Assembly (NCBI GenBank): GCA_024803745.1
Contig: JANJXV010000025.1
Span: 15,580,341-15,644,340 of the forward strand
Source of the DNA: Megascapheus bottae
Taxonomy: Eukaryota > Chordata > Mammalia > Rodentia > Geomyidae
Reading direction: 5' to 3'
DNA length: 64,000 nucleotides
Part shown: positions 35,331 through 47,990 of the stretch, in pieces
Position numbering within the stretch: the stretch's first letter is position 1
Layout of the letters: the number at the start of each line of letters is the position of its first letter
The notes under the pieces: model-generated
Seen by the model: the letters and a program-made list of their open reading frames with translations, nothing else
Told to the model about the DNA's origin: nothing
The model's database searches: none
Translations under genes and position numbers: made by a program

Positions 35331-36590
35331 AGTCTTCTCTTGAAGACCAATTTGGGCAGAGGTAAAGAGACTGCTCCAGGGTATTACAGCCTGGGTCTTA
35401 CAAATGGGAAAATCAATACAAAAGACATTAGGTGGAGGAGGCAATCTCCACAGTGTCCTATTGGAGCACTGTAACCTACAGATGAAGGCATGACAATGAA
35501 AGTGTCACTTGAAGTCACAGGGTAGGTCTAGAACACGAATGACTAGGCCCTACTGGGAGACATTCTTGCAAAATAGGAGTCCTGACTGGGACCTTGTGGC
35601 CCTAGAGAAAAATAGTAATTTCCCTGGAAAGGGGGCTCTGAAATATTTCCCTCTCTCTGGAAGCACAGAGTTTGTCAGCTTCAGATAAGATAGGAGGATA
35701 GATTAGAGCCTGAGTGGGGCTCTCCATGCCCTGGGGAAGATAAAGTTCTGCTCTGTTCACAACAATCCAGAGTCCTGAGACCCTGAACGCCAGACTGAAA
35801 GGTTTGGGAAGATAAGAAAGTGCTCTTCTTCAGGGTCTGAAAAGAGACTTGTGGAAAAGAAACCATCTCAGCTCTACTTTGTGACATAAGTCCACAGAGT
35901 TGGGGACACAGAGGAGAATGAGACATCAACTAAAGGATGTTACAGGCTTCTGGGTTAGACAATGGCAGGCAGGTAGAAACAGGGCTGTTCTTGTTGGATT
36001 GGCAGGTGCAGTGCTGGACAACCATCCTGGCAACAAGGGTTATGAGCGCAGACATGCATGTTAAAACTAATCCTTGCTAACTTTACAAGTTCAATGTGTA
36101 GACTCTTCCAAATTATTTTGAATACTTCTGTAGCCTTAATGTGAACTCGCTTCCAGCGAATGGCAAAGAAGCCCAAAGAAAGAATAGAGAACCGAGAACA
36201 AATGTGAGTGAGCCCTTAGAAGCCGGACAATCTGCTTCCAGTTTGTTTCTGCCCCTGCTTTTCTTACAACATACCCACATACACACCCCTGTGCAAGGAT
36301 GATAGTTGCTCACTCAGTTTAGGACATATCATGAACCACATAGTTTCCTCTCCTTCCAAAACCAGGGTCAGAGTCCCCAATATCTTCTTCCATATGGGTC
36401 CTGTACCTCTTCCTCTTTGTGGAGAGCTACACTTGGGAGTTAGGGATCAGACACTTATTTCTCATCAAAGGAGTCTTGTCTTGCTTTGTTCACACTCAAG
36501 TGCTTGTCATATTGTTATTCCTCTGGCCCTCTTGATACACATCTTGTATCTATGAATTTATTTATAATTTCCGAAAAGGAATTTAGAGCC
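35331..36590. repeat. Unit A/B spacer with blocks conserved in every unit
   Basis: This spacer lies upstream of the unit A kinase and contains two blocks conserved in all spacers: gacaatggcaggcaggtaga (about 35,959) and actcttccaaattattttga (about 36,102). Minus-strand frames of about 60-80 codons exist here and in homologous spacers but are not preserved between units, so I see no second gene. Confidence 0.6.
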
Positions 36591-36838
36591 GGGGACAGGG
36601 GCTCACACCCATAATCCTGCTCAGGAGTCTGAGATCTATCAATCTTGGTTTGAAGCCAGATCAGGCAAGAAAGTCTGTGATATAAGCGTCTCATAGACAC
36701 AATACCAAAAAAAAAAATCCAGGAATGGAGCTATTGTTCAAAGTGATAGAGCACCAGCCTTGAAGAAAAACAGCTTGGGCACCACCTAGGCCTTGAGTTC
36801 AAGACCCAGGGCTAGCGCGCGCGCACACACACACACAC
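36591..36838 (+). repeat. B1-ID composite SINE with (CG)(CA) tail
   Basis: gccggggacaggggctcaca, gaagccagatcaggcaagaa, gagttcaagacccagggcta and then gcgcgcgcgcacacacacac at 36,816-36,838. The alternating tail could adopt Z-form DNA. Confidence 0.85.
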
Positions 36839-36917
36839 CAATAGAAATCATACCTCATCAATCATAAATTGTCACTACCTAGTCACATCTCTCACACCCT
36901 TTTCTGGGAAAATATAA

Positions 36918-38187
36918 AATGTAGCAAACAAAACTTTACTGGTGACCATGAGGGCACAAAGCTGCCACAGTTATTGTCAGGAACCTGATTTTCTGTTGAT
37001 ATGTAGGTTGCAAAGTCACTCAAGACTAATCATAAGAAAATTTGAGGACTAATTTAAATAACACAGTGGTCATTTACGAGTTAAACCTGTAATCACTGTG
37101 CAAAGGTGCCGCAAACATGATTTTAAAGGAGTTATCCAAAGTTTAAGAAACCTGGGCACAAAAGAGCCTGGCTCTTCCTGCACAAAAGCTATTTATTTAG
37201 GCCTGAGGGAATTAGTGACATAAAAACTAAACAACAAAGGAGACCACAGAGAGGGTGAGGAAAGGAAACGACAGAAAGTGCCAGAAAAGCAGAAGAAGAC
37301 CAGAACCCCGGGACCACAGGCACCCCTTGCAGACCAGGCCCCCAGGTCGTCTCTCCAAATGGGATCTGGCCTCTCCCAGGTTCCCCAAGAGGCGGCCTCC
37401 ATCCTTTCTCATTGACTCAGACCCCGGCCAAGACTGGGAAGGGAAGAAGGGCTTCGCACTGTCCCTGCTCCAGGCGCCCTGTGCCCAGTGTTGCCAGCCC
37501 CTGCACACCCGCCCCCCCCCAACCGTCCCTCTGGCTTCGTTGGGGAGCCAGGCGCCTGGCCCCAACCCCACATCATCGCCCAGGGTGGCCGTTGGTGCAG
37601 CCCGGGGCCCCGGGCCACCGGAAGCCCCAGCCTGGCCCGGTACCCCTGAGGCCAGGCGCGAGACACCCCGGGGCCGTTGGAAGGCGTTGGCCCCTCCTGC
37701 CAGCGCCCTCCAGTCCCATGGTGTCCGCCCAGAGGGCGAGGCTGGCCTGCCTGAGGGACACCCTTCCTCCAAGACCCAGACTGTGGTCGAGGGGCCTCGG
37801 GAGGGAAAAGAAAGGAACGAGGCCTCCACTAGGATGGCTAGGATGCCGCGCTCAATCCTGTCAACCAGTGTGGTGGCCTGAGGGAGCCTCCTGCAAAGTC
37901 CGCGTCTGCTCTGGAAGGAGGCCCACAGGGGGCGGAACGGGGAGGGGTGGCATCTGCCCTCACATGCATCAATATTGAGATGGAGCTCACACAGGCCACT
38001 GCTGGGCGCTTGCTGAGGACCAGGAAGCCGAGGGGCTTCCTGCACTGGGACCCATCTCCTGGGGGAACCTACTGGTCACCCTGGAGAGGCCCAGAACCAG
38101 GGAAGTGGCACTCTGAAGGCCTCCCAACAATGCAGATGCTGAACCTAACACACACACAGCTGCCACCCCAAACCTCACGCCCAGACT
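36918..38187. other. 1.27-kb GC-rich insert with CpG-island character, unit A/B junction only
   Basis: Array homology stops after gggaaaatataaaatgtagc (about 36,917) and resumes at ctttccacagacctgctttg (about 38,188); no other unit has this sequence. 37,290-37,960 is very GC-rich and holds roughly 30 CpG sites by my count, unlike the CpG-poor surroundings. Because stops are rare in GC-rich DNA, long frames exist on both strands (minus 37,227-38,045, 272 codons; plus 37,255-37,881, 208 codons). Neither shows a domain I recognise and both are Pro/Gly/Arg-rich. A minus-strand AATAAA lies near 37,190. It could be a CpG-island promoter, a retroposed exon, or a captured gene piece. Confidence 0.55.
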
Positions 38188-39379
38188 TTCCACAGACCTG
38201 CTTTGCCTGGGATTGACTTCCCCGGCCAGACACCATGCTCTTATGATACAACCATGTATTTCTCCCATTCTCCTTTCCAGACAGAGAAGTCATTCCCCAA
38301 GCCACTGGGAACACGTTGTCCTCTCCATGGGGAAGTCGCTGAACAGTTAGGTTCAGGAGATTGAACAGGAGAGGGTTGTCCTCAGCCATGCCCCTCTCTG
38401 GTAGAGCATTTCCTTTGGTTCAGCAATTACTTGAGTGATTTCAATTGGTGGATCCTTTGGGTGTGCAGTCTACAGAAAGCTCAGGGGTTGTTAATGAGGC
38501 CAACCTTTGTGGAGCTGCTAAGGTCTAGAATTTCTAGGCACTATGGGGTCCTGAGAAGGGGTTATCTTTCTAAGGCTACAACTGGGAAAATGAGATAGGT
38601 TCCCAGTACGAGGGAGAAGGTGATAGAGGACTATGTGCAGTGACCATGGCGGGGCATACATGAAGATCATTTAGAGGATTACACTTGCCAATGGATATCC
38701 ATATCTAGTAGGAGCAATTAGATATGCCTTATCCCAGTAGTTGGCATCCCAAAAGACAAGATGAACTATCACTAAACAATTCACTTCTGACCTAAAGAGA
38801 CCAGTCTGGTCTTAGAATACATTAACCTCTTCCTTTTACCTACATGAGTAACTTGCAACTGTAAGCAATCTTTTAAGGACACAAGATTTCAGAGATTATT
38901 AAGCAGGTGTTCAGATCTAATTTTGAGGATTGTCAAGTATATGGAATTCACTGGACTGGAGACTGAATAGCCTCAGGGCTGGGTTCCAGCAGGTGATGGC
39001 AGGAAACAGGAGTCCTGGGTATTGGGTGACATGTGAAATGCATTTCTAGGCTGCCTTTGGTCTTTCTGATCTGTTTTAGGTGCTTTTTAGATTCCACATA
39101 AGCGCACAGGGGAGGATTGGTCTTTCTGAGTCATTAGATATGTGCAGGAGAGTGGTTTAATAATCATTTCACATCTAAATTTCCCCTTGCATGCCAGTAG
39201 TTATACAATTATGATTTGTAAGTGAAAATGGATGTCAAGAAAGGTATACATGCATGTCATAAAATGGCATAGCACAGCTGTCCTGCCTCAGCTGCCTGGT
39301 GGGGTTTCTGGATCTGCTTTGGTCCTAGAACAATTGTCTTACTGAATTGCCCTTTTCTCTTTTTGGCCAGCAGATAGTA
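38188..39379. repeat. Unit B 3' spacer (array sequence)
   Basis: Array sequence downstream, in gene orientation, of the unit B kinase. It holds gttaggttcaggagattgaa (about 38,347), tggggtcctgagaaggggtt (about 38,543) and tacaattatgatttgtaagt (about 39,203), all found in other units. No separate gene is seen. Confidence 0.7.
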
Positions 39380-40800
39380 GTAGCACCACGACATGAACGC
39401 AGACACTCTATTGTGCTGAAATAATTTCCAGCCTCAGGGCTTGACCTCAGGAGAGCAGCTGCCTGTGTTCTCATTTTCACTGGCAACATCCAATTTTCCT
39501 TTGGATTTGGGAGATGGCGGACCAATAGGCTGGCTTTAACCTGGTCCCCACAGACAAGGCCTTGATGTTGGAGCCACAACCATTGGCATCAGTGGAAGGC
39601 TCAATCTTAGGAAGGCTCTGGGAGATAGCCTGGGAATCCATCCGTCTTTCCACCCATGTGGTAGAGGAGAATGCTCAAGGAGACCCTCCTTACCCTTGTC
39701 CTCTGAACTCTCACCCCCCTCTTGCTGTTCTTCCAAGGACATGGGGTAAAAGAACACAGGCCAAGCTCACTGGCTGTTTTTCTCAAGGGGACAGGGATGG
39801 TAGGAGGGTATTCTGGGACCAGGCAAGGCACTTTCGCTGAGGACTCTGGCTCGCCAACCCTGGTAGAGCCCTACCCCTGGGACACTGGGGACACAGAGGA
39901 AGCGTAGGTGGTCCTTACATTATCAAAACTTCTCTTTGTCAAGGAGTCCCAGATATCACAGGTCTACTATTCCCTTACACTTCTCACCATGTAGAGTAGG
40001 AATGTTTGGGAACGTGAGTTGTGAGCTCTCAGTCCCTTTGCAGTATTCTGATGGACTCATCAAGGGTGCTAGATGATGGCATCTCAGCTGGCCTTTCCTT
40101 CCAGTCAGACATTAGAAGCTTAATTAGGAGGTTTGCCCTTCTTTAGTATATCACTTGGAAGCACAAACCATATGTGCTTGCAAGTGGAATTGAATTCATG
40201 GGAGGGGTGAACCCCTCAAGCCAACTGTACAAAGCTACTCACCTACTCTATGTGTGGATGGAGGCACTGACCTAACCATTGTCTTAAAGCATCCCCGGGT
40301 AGTAAAGGTCATTGTGCTGCAGAAATTGAGCTTCTGCCCTGCTTTGTATTGGATACTTAGGCCAGAATCACTATTTGATAGCTTCTGTGCTGTCCAAGAT
40401 ATTCTGAGGTTTCAGATCCCAGAGGGAGATTTAACATGCATGCAGGTACTGGCAGGCACTTGTGATTCGACAATAAATTCCTCTAGCCTTCTCTTCCAGG
40501 TACTTTTGGACAGTTACGGCATTTTTTTCAGGTTGCCATTAACTGTGTGTCCTACGTTGAGTTATATGTCATTGGAATCATCTATGACATGATATGCCCC
40601 CATGACCTCCTGGTGACACAATTTTTTTTTTCATTCTGGCACTTCAAATACCTGTGTGGATGAACTCTGATTTTCTTTTCTTTTGGAACTGATTTTGATG
40701 GCTGCAATTGTGCTAGGAAGCTTACATCAAGGAAGTATTACACTGGAAAAGGCTACCTGTCTGGTGTTTTCCAAAAGCCAGTAATGGCTGATGAGATGGC
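39380..40800 (-). pseudogene. Unit B: Smok-like kinase pseudogene
   Basis: Read on the minus strand: a damaged glycine loop (FSSVILP), a TGA stop at plus 40,727-40,729, then AAIK for VAIK (40,712-40,692); a weak HENI-like block near 40,610; a frameshifted catalytic loop near 40,415; and a C-terminal tail including CLWG (about 39,550) and GNYFSTIECLRSC near 39,400. No SINE interrupts it. Several frameshifts and stops make it non-functional. It is more compact than units C and E because it lacks their insertions. Confidence 0.75.
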
Positions 40801-43640
40801 AGCTCCCTAGAGGGCTCTCCTTTACCCACTTGTAGGCTCTGGAGGAGCATCAAATACAATGCCACATCAATAAAAAGTGTAACTGGTTCTGAAGTGGCCT
40901 TTTACAGTTAAAAGTACCTACATTTAGATAAGAAGGTGTTTGGGGGTGTGGCTCAAGTCCTGAGGCACCACAGAGAGGCTACTTGCACAGTTCCCAGATT
41001 TGAGGGAAGGAAGATTGGATGCACCTGTCACCAGACTCCTTAGAAATGGACAGGCAAGAATTGACTGGGCAGAGGTACAGAGGCTACCCCAAAGCTCTAG
41101 GGCAGGAGTCTAAAACATGAGAAAATGAACCCCCAGTAGGTTGTGGTAGGAGATGATCTCCACATTTTCGAAGCCTACTTGGCTCTGTGACCTACATTCA
41201 TGGAAGAAAGATAGATGCAAGACAAGCAAAGTGTCAGTGTCCCGGGATGGGTCTGGAGCATGGGTGATCAGGCCCTACAGAGAGGCAGAATTCCTGGCAG
41301 AGGTCCCCAACATAACAGGTGTCCTGACTGGGCTTTGTGGCAATGGAGGAAATAGGTGTTTACCCATCGATGGATCTCTTGAAGTGTTTCCTTCTCTCTA
41401 GAATCACAGAGGAAATAGAAAGCTGTGATCCGGTAAGCCTCAGATAGGAGGATGGATCAGAGCCTAAATGGGAACTCCCATGCCCTGGGGAAGGTGAACT
41501 CCAGTTCTGCACACACTAGCCCAGAGCCCCGGGACCCTGAACCCCCAGGCCTGAGGGGAAGATGAGAAGGTCCTGGTTTTTTAGGCCCTGAAAAGAGACT
41601 AACGGAAAAGAAACTATCTCAATTCTACATTGTGACACTAGAATCTACAGAGAGTTGGAGACCCAGAGGACAATGAGGCACAGGCTAAAGGATGCCACAG
41701 GCTCCTGGATCTGACAATGGCAGGCAGGTAGAAACAGGGCTGCTCTTGTTGGATAGGCAGGTGCAGTGATGGACAGCCATCCTCACAAGGGTTATGAGTG
41801 TAGACATGCAAACTCAAGAGCACAAAGTGCACAAACTTACACGAAGAGCTTGGGTGAAAAGTAAAAGTTGTGGTCTACACAACTTCAGGCTCAATGTGCA
41901 GACTCTTCCAAATTCTTTTGAATACTTCTGTAGTCTTAACTTGAACTCGCTTCCAACAAATTGCAAAGCAGCTCAAAGGAGGATCAGAGTAGAAAACTGA
42001 ATAGAGATGTGCTCATGTCCTTAATCACGGGATAATCTGTTCTCAGTTTGTGTTCCTCCTCCTTTTTTTAAAAAAATAAACCCAGGAACACATACAGTTG
42101 TGAGAATGGTTGGCTGCTCCCTCATTTAGGGCATACTGTGAATCATGAATTTTCCTTTCTCTCCAAAACCAAGGTCAGAATTGTTAATAGCCTCTTCCAC
42201 AGTAGCTACGGCCCTCTTCCTCCTTGTGGTAGAACCACACGTGGAAAATAGTCACTTATGTCTCATTAAAGTTGTTTCTTGTCTTTCTCTTCATGCATAA
42301 ATGCTCATCATTTCATTATTCTTCTTGAAACAATACATTTATGACTTTATATACATTGCATAAAAGATAGAAATTACTCATCAATCATAAACTGTCACTA
42401 TCTGTTCATGGCCCCCATCCTCTGAGAGGTGTACATCTAAGCATAAGAAACCTGTATGCCTAGCAGCCCAGAACTTTCTGGAGACCTATTTTCCTCCTGT
42501 TCCACTTTCCTATCCACACAGTTCCATGCGCTTATGACACAACCATGTATTTTTCCCATTCTCCTTTCCAGACAGGGAGAGACGTCATTCCCCAAGCCAC
42601 TGGTAACACGCTGTCCTCTCCATGGGGAAGTCACTGAACACTGTGCTGCTTTGTTAGGTTCAGAAGATTGAACAGGACAGGGTTGTCCTCAGCCATGCCC
42701 CTCCCTGCTAGAGCATTTCATTTTGTTCAGCAATTACTTGAGTGACTCAACCCATGAGATCTATGGGGTGTGCAGGTTAGACAAAGCCCTGCAGATGGTA
42801 ATGAGGTTAACCCTTGTGGTACTGCTAAGGTCCAGAATACCAGGGCATTATGGGGTCCTGAGAAGGGGTTGTCCTCCTCAGGCTACACCTGGGAAAATGA
42901 GATAAGCTCCCAGTACAAGGGAGCAGGGTGCTGTAAGGATTACCTGGAGTACCATGGTGGGGATTCTGAAAGGTCATTTAGATGGTTAGATCTATCCATG
43001 AATATCCACATGCACTAAGGAGCAATTAGAGATGCCTTAGACAAGTTGCTGGCAGCACAAAGGAAAGAGTTCATTCCTGACCTAAACAGAGCATCCTGGT
43101 CTTAGAATACATTAACCTCTCCTTTTCTCCTGAATGAGTAACTTGTCAGTACAAGCAGTCTTTGAAGAAGAGTATTTGAAAGATTATTAAGTAGAAGTTC
43201 AGGTCTAGTGTCCAGAGTAGTCAAGAATTTGGAATTCACTGGACTAGAGACTGAATAGCCTTAGGGTTGTGTTCCAGCAGGTGATGGGAGGCAGCAGGAG
43301 TCCTGAGAGGTGGGTGACATGTGAGAGGCATTGGTAGGCAAGGTGTTGCTGTCACTGTGTCTGGTCTTCCTATTCTTCGTCAGGTGCTTGTTAAATTCCA
43401 CATTAGCAGGTAGGGCAGTAGATATGTGTGGGAGAATGATTAAATTACCCCAAACCTAATCCTTGCACTGTATATAAGTAGTTAAACAATTATGACTGAT
43501 CAGTTTAAAGGGACATTAAGAAGGGCTTAACTCCCTTAAAATGGCAGCCACACAACTGGCCTGCTTTGCTTATGTGGTGGTTTCCGGTCTGCTTTGATCC
43601 TGGAATAACTTTCTTACTGATTAGTCTTTTTCTCTTTTTG
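40801..43640. repeat. Unit B/C spacer (array sequence)
   Basis: Spacer between kinase copies B and C. The conserved blocks gacaatggcaggcaggtaga (about 41,714) and actcttccaaattcttttga (about 41,902) are present. 42,570-43,065 is almost identical to 60,265-60,765 in unit G. No separate gene is supported. Confidence 0.7.
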
Positions 43641-45320
43641 GTCAGTAGATAGTAGAATGGCAAGGTGACCGCAGACACTCTGTTCTGCTGAAATAATTTC
43701 CAGCCTCAGGGCTTGATCTCAGGAGAGCAGCCATCTCAGTTTCACTGGCAACGTCCAATTTTCCTTTGGATTTGGGAGATGGTGGACCAACAGCTAGGCT
43801 GGTTTTGACCTGGTCCCCACAGACAAGGCCTTGATGTTGGACCCACAACCATTGGCATCAGTGGAAGGCCCAGCCTTAGGAACACTCTTGGAGATAGCCT
43901 GGTAACAGCCTTGCCTCCCATGTGGTAGAGGGTAACAGAGGTCAAGGAGATCCTCCCCTTCTCACACCCTTGTCCTCTGAACTCTCACCCCCCTCCTGCT
44001 GTTCTTCCAAGGGCACAAGGGTGAAAGAATGCAGGTCAAGCTCACTAGCTGTCTTTCTCCAGGGGACAGGGATGGTGGGAAGGTATACTGGGCAAGGCAA
44101 GACACTTGGCCTAAGGATCCCAGCTTACCATCCCTGGTGGATCCCAATCCTTGGGACACTGGGGACACAGAAGAAGCTTAGGTGGTCATTACATTATCAA
44201 ATCTTCTGTTTGTCAAGGAGTCCCAGATATCACAGGTCTACTATTCCCTTATACTCCCCATCATGTAGAGTAGGAATGTTTGGGAACATGAGTGGGGAGC
44301 TCAGTCCCTTTGCAGTATTCTGATTGACTCATCAAGGGTGCTGGATGATGGCATCTCAGCTGACCTTTCCTTCCAGTCAGCCATTAGGAGATTAATTAGG
44401 AGGTTTGCCCTTCTGTTATATGGTAGTATGTCTTTTGGAAGCACCAACCACAGGTAGAATTGAATTCTATAGAATGGGATGAACCCTGGAAGCATTTTAT
44501 ATAAAAGCACTCACATGATACTCTATGTGTTGATTGTAACATAGTAACAAACATTATTGTAAAAATTCTCAGGGCAGCAAATGTCTCTGCGTTGCAGAAA
44601 TTACTGAGTTTCCGCACTGGTTTTAACCTGGTGCTTAGGCCAAAAATCTTTTTTTTTTTTAATTTTTCTTTTTGGTTAATTGTGGGGCTTGAATTCAGGG
44701 CCTGTGTTTTGTCCCTGAGCCTCTTTGTACTCAAGGCAAGTGCTCTACCATTGAGCAATAACACCACTTCCAGTTTTTGAATAGTTAATTGGAGGGAAGG
44801 GTCTCCTGGGACACTTTTCTGTCTCAGATCTTTGGATCTCAGCCTCCTGAATTGCTAGGATTACAAACATGAGCCACTGGTGCCCAGCCCAAATCACATA
44901 TTTGGACACCTTCTGCGCTGTACAACAAGATATTCTGGGGTCTCAGATCTGAGTGGATGATTTTATGCACATGGTGGGACTGGCACCCACTTATGATTTG
45001 ACAAAACAGTCTATGAGCCTTCTTGTCTTTCAGGTACTTTTGGGCAGTATTGAAATTTTTCAGGTTGCCACTAGTTGCAGCGACTAGCTTGGGGTGTTTG
45101 TTGTTGGGATTTTCAATGGCATGGTATAACCTGACAATATTCTCATGACACAAGTTTTTCCTTGTGAGATCTGTGGAGGATCTCTGATGTGTTTCAGAAA
45201 TAATTTTAATGGCTACCAGAGTTCTAGGCAGCTTATGTCAAGGAAGTATTACACTGAAAAAGCTACCTGTCCTGATGTTTACCAAAAGCCATTAGTGGTT
45301 GGTGAATTAGCTGTTCCTTA
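43641..45320 (-). pseudogene. Unit C: Smok-like kinase pseudogene
   Basis: Holds the longest uninterrupted kinase-domain frame of the array (44,839-45,153, 104 codons): CHENIVRLYHAIENPNNKH, KNFNTAQKYLKDKKAHRLFC, then HKIIHSDLRPQNILL (HRD changed to HSD) and ICDLG where DFG is expected. Upstream are IRTGSFFSVILP, a TGA at plus 45,238-45,240, and VAIK. A minus-strand B1-ID SINE interrupts the DFG position. The C-terminal tail (43,650-44,200) contains LEEQQEGG-like, SSEDKG-like and SKGKLD stretches. Non-functional as a protein. Confidence 0.8.
44646..44889 (-). repeat. B1-ID composite SINE in the unit C kinase
   Basis: Minus copy: ttgtggggcttgaattcagg, ctcaaggcaagtgctctacc, tgaatagttaattggaggga, gctaggattacaaacatgag and ccactggtgcccagcc. 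It lies between gcttaggccaaaaatc and caaatcacatatttggacac, so the insertion falls inside the codons for the DFG motif. Confidence 0.9.
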
Positions 45321-47990
45321 GGAGAGTTTTTTTTCTTTCCCTGAGCATCTCATGTTCTCCTTCCTCACTTGAACTCTCCGGAGCAGCCCCAAATACAATG
45401 ACACATCAATAAAATTGCAATTGCCTCTAAGGTCCTTTGATAGTTAAAACTATCTACGTTAAAAACCCAGATCTGGGGATGTGGCACCATGGCAGGCTAC
45501 CTGTATGGTTCCCAGACACCAACTACTGTGGATGTTTCAATTTCATTGGATTCATCTGGTATCAGACTCCTTGGAAAAGGAGAGATTAGTACAGATTAGC
45601 AGGTCACAAGGCTATCCCAGGGCATCAGCACAGGGGTCTAACAAATGGGAAAATGAACACAAAAGATATTATGTGGAGGAGGTGATCTCCACATAGCCAC
45701 AGCTTATTGGGGCACTGTGACCTACATTACTGGAAAAGTGATAAAGACAAGACAAGGACAATCTCACTTGAAGTCACAGGGTGAGTCCAGAGGGTGGATG
45801 ATCAGGCCCTTCTTGGAGGGAAGAACTTCTAGCAGAATGGATGTCCTGATTAGGACCTTGTGGCCCCAGAAAAGGGGCTCTGAGGTGTTTCCTTCCCTCT
45901 GGAAGCACAGAGGGAGTGGAAATGGTGATTCTGTCAGCCTCAGATAGGCGGATGGATCACAGCCTGAGCGGCCTCTCCAGGCCCTGGATAAGAGGAACTT
46001 CAGCTCCAGAGCCCAAGGACACTTAATCACAGACTGAAAGATCTGGAAGCATGAGGGAACCTGTTCCTCAGAGTCTGAAAAGAGACTTGTGGAAAAGAAA
46101 CCATCTCGACTCTGCGTTGTGACACTGGAGTCCACAGAGTGTTTGGGGTCACAGAGAATAAGACACAGGCTAAAGGATGCCACAGGCTCCTGGGTCAGAC
46201 AATGGCAGGCAGGTAGAAACAGGGCTGCTCTTGTTGGATAGACAGGTGCAGCAATGGACAGCCATCCTCACAACAAGGGTTATGTGTGTAGACATGCAAA
46301 CTCAAGGGCTCTCAGTGCATGAAGTCTAGACTTTCCCAAATTGTTTTGAATACGTCATTAGCCTTAACATGAGCTCACTTCTAACGAATGCAAAGTAGTC
46401 CAAAGAAGGAATAGATTGGAAAACTGAGTAGACATGTGCTCAAGCACTAAATTGCAGGACGTTCTGCTCTCAGTTTGTGTTTCTCCTGCTTTTCTTACAT
46501 AAAACCTAGATACACACAGTTTTGAGGATAGTTGGGCGCTCCACATTTTAGGACATACCATGAGTCACAAAATTTCCTCTCTCACCAAAACCAAGGTCAG
46601 AATTGTTAATAGTCTCTTCCACACCAACCACATCTCTCTTCCTCTTCGTGGTAGAGCCACACTTGGAAAATAATCACAATATACTTCTCTCTCATTAAAG
46701 AAATTGTTTCTTGCCTTCACACATAAATGCTCGTCATTTCATTATTCTTCTTGAAACAACATACTTTTGCATTTAAAGACATTGTATAAAAGGGAAAATA
46801 GAAATCACTCATCAATCATAAACTGTCACTATCTGTTCATGGCTCCCATACCCTGAGAGATGTAAATCTAAGTCTAAGAAACAGGTCTGCCAAGCAGCCC
46901 AGAGCTTTACCCAGACTTGTTTTCTTCCTGTTCCACTTTCCTATCCACACAGTTTCATGCACTTATGATACAACCATGTATTTCTCCCATTCTCCTTTCC
47001 AGACAGGGAGAGAAGTCATTCCAAAGGTCACTGGTAACACATTGTCCTCTCCATGGGGGGAAGTGGCTGAACAGTTAGATGTTTTGTTAGGTTCAGAAGA
47101 TTGAACAGGAGAGGATTGACCTCAGCAACTTCCCATTTGTCCAGCTACTAATCAAGTGACTTAAACTGGGGGAATCTGTGGGGTGTGCAGACTGCACAAA
47201 GGTCTGCAGATGTTAAGGAGGCCACCTTTTGTGGTACAGCTAAGGTCCAGAATTTCAGGGCATTATGGGGTCATGAGAAGGGGTGGTCCTCCTGAGGGGA
47301 TAACTAGAAAAATCAGGTAGATTCCCAGTACGTGAAGCAGGGGTTGTGTAAGGACTACCTGGAGTACCCTAGAGTGGGGTCACTGAGATGAAGAATAGAT
47401 CTATCCACGAATACCCACATATAGGAGCAGCAATTAGAGATGCCTTAGTATAGTGGCCCACAACTCAAAGGGTAAGCTACAGTGATGCAATTCACTCCTG
47501 ACCTAAAGAGAGTAGCCTGGTGTTACAATACATGAAGTTCTTCCTCTCTCCTGAATGAACGTGTGATTCCAAGTGGTCTCTAAAGATGGTGTTTTTCAGA
47601 GATTATTAATCTAATTTCAAGGGTTGTCAAGAATTAGGAATTCTTTAAAGAATAGCCTCAGGGTGTGTTCCAGCAGATGATGGGAGGCAGCAGGAGTCCA
47701 GGGTGGTGGGTGACACGTGAGATGCATTGATAGGCAGGGTGTTACTGTCTGGTCTTCCTGCTTTGCTTCAGATGTTTGTTAAATTCCACATTAGCAGATA
47801 AGGCATTGGATAAGTGAGGGACAGTGATTTAACCATTCCAAACCTAATCTTTGCATTGCAAACCAGTAGCTATACAATTTGTCAGTTGAAAAGGTTATTA
47901 AGAAAGGTGTTAATCCCTTAAAATGCCAGTAGCATAGCTGGCCTGCTTTGCTTATGTGGTGGTGCCCGGTCTGCTTTGATGCAGGAATAA
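45321..47990. repeat. Unit C/D spacer (array sequence)
   Basis: Spacer with the conserved blocks gacaatggcaggcaggtaga (about 46,198) and cccaaattgttttgaatacg (about 46,335). The minus frame 45,764-46,183 (139 codons) is long, but its homologues in other units are broken differently; I do not call a gene. Confidence 0.65.

Noticed and set aside
37255..37881. 208-codon plus-strand frame in the GC-rich insert as a protein gene
   Set aside because: It overlaps an even longer frame on the other strand, has the composition expected from GC-rich random sequence, and no domain is visible. I considered a DUX-type retrogene because of the Pro/Gly/Ala-rich composition but found no homeodomain.
45764..46183. 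139-codon minus frame in the unit C/D spacer as a second gene of the array
   Set aside because: Homologous spacers break this frame at different places, so it is not preserved between units.
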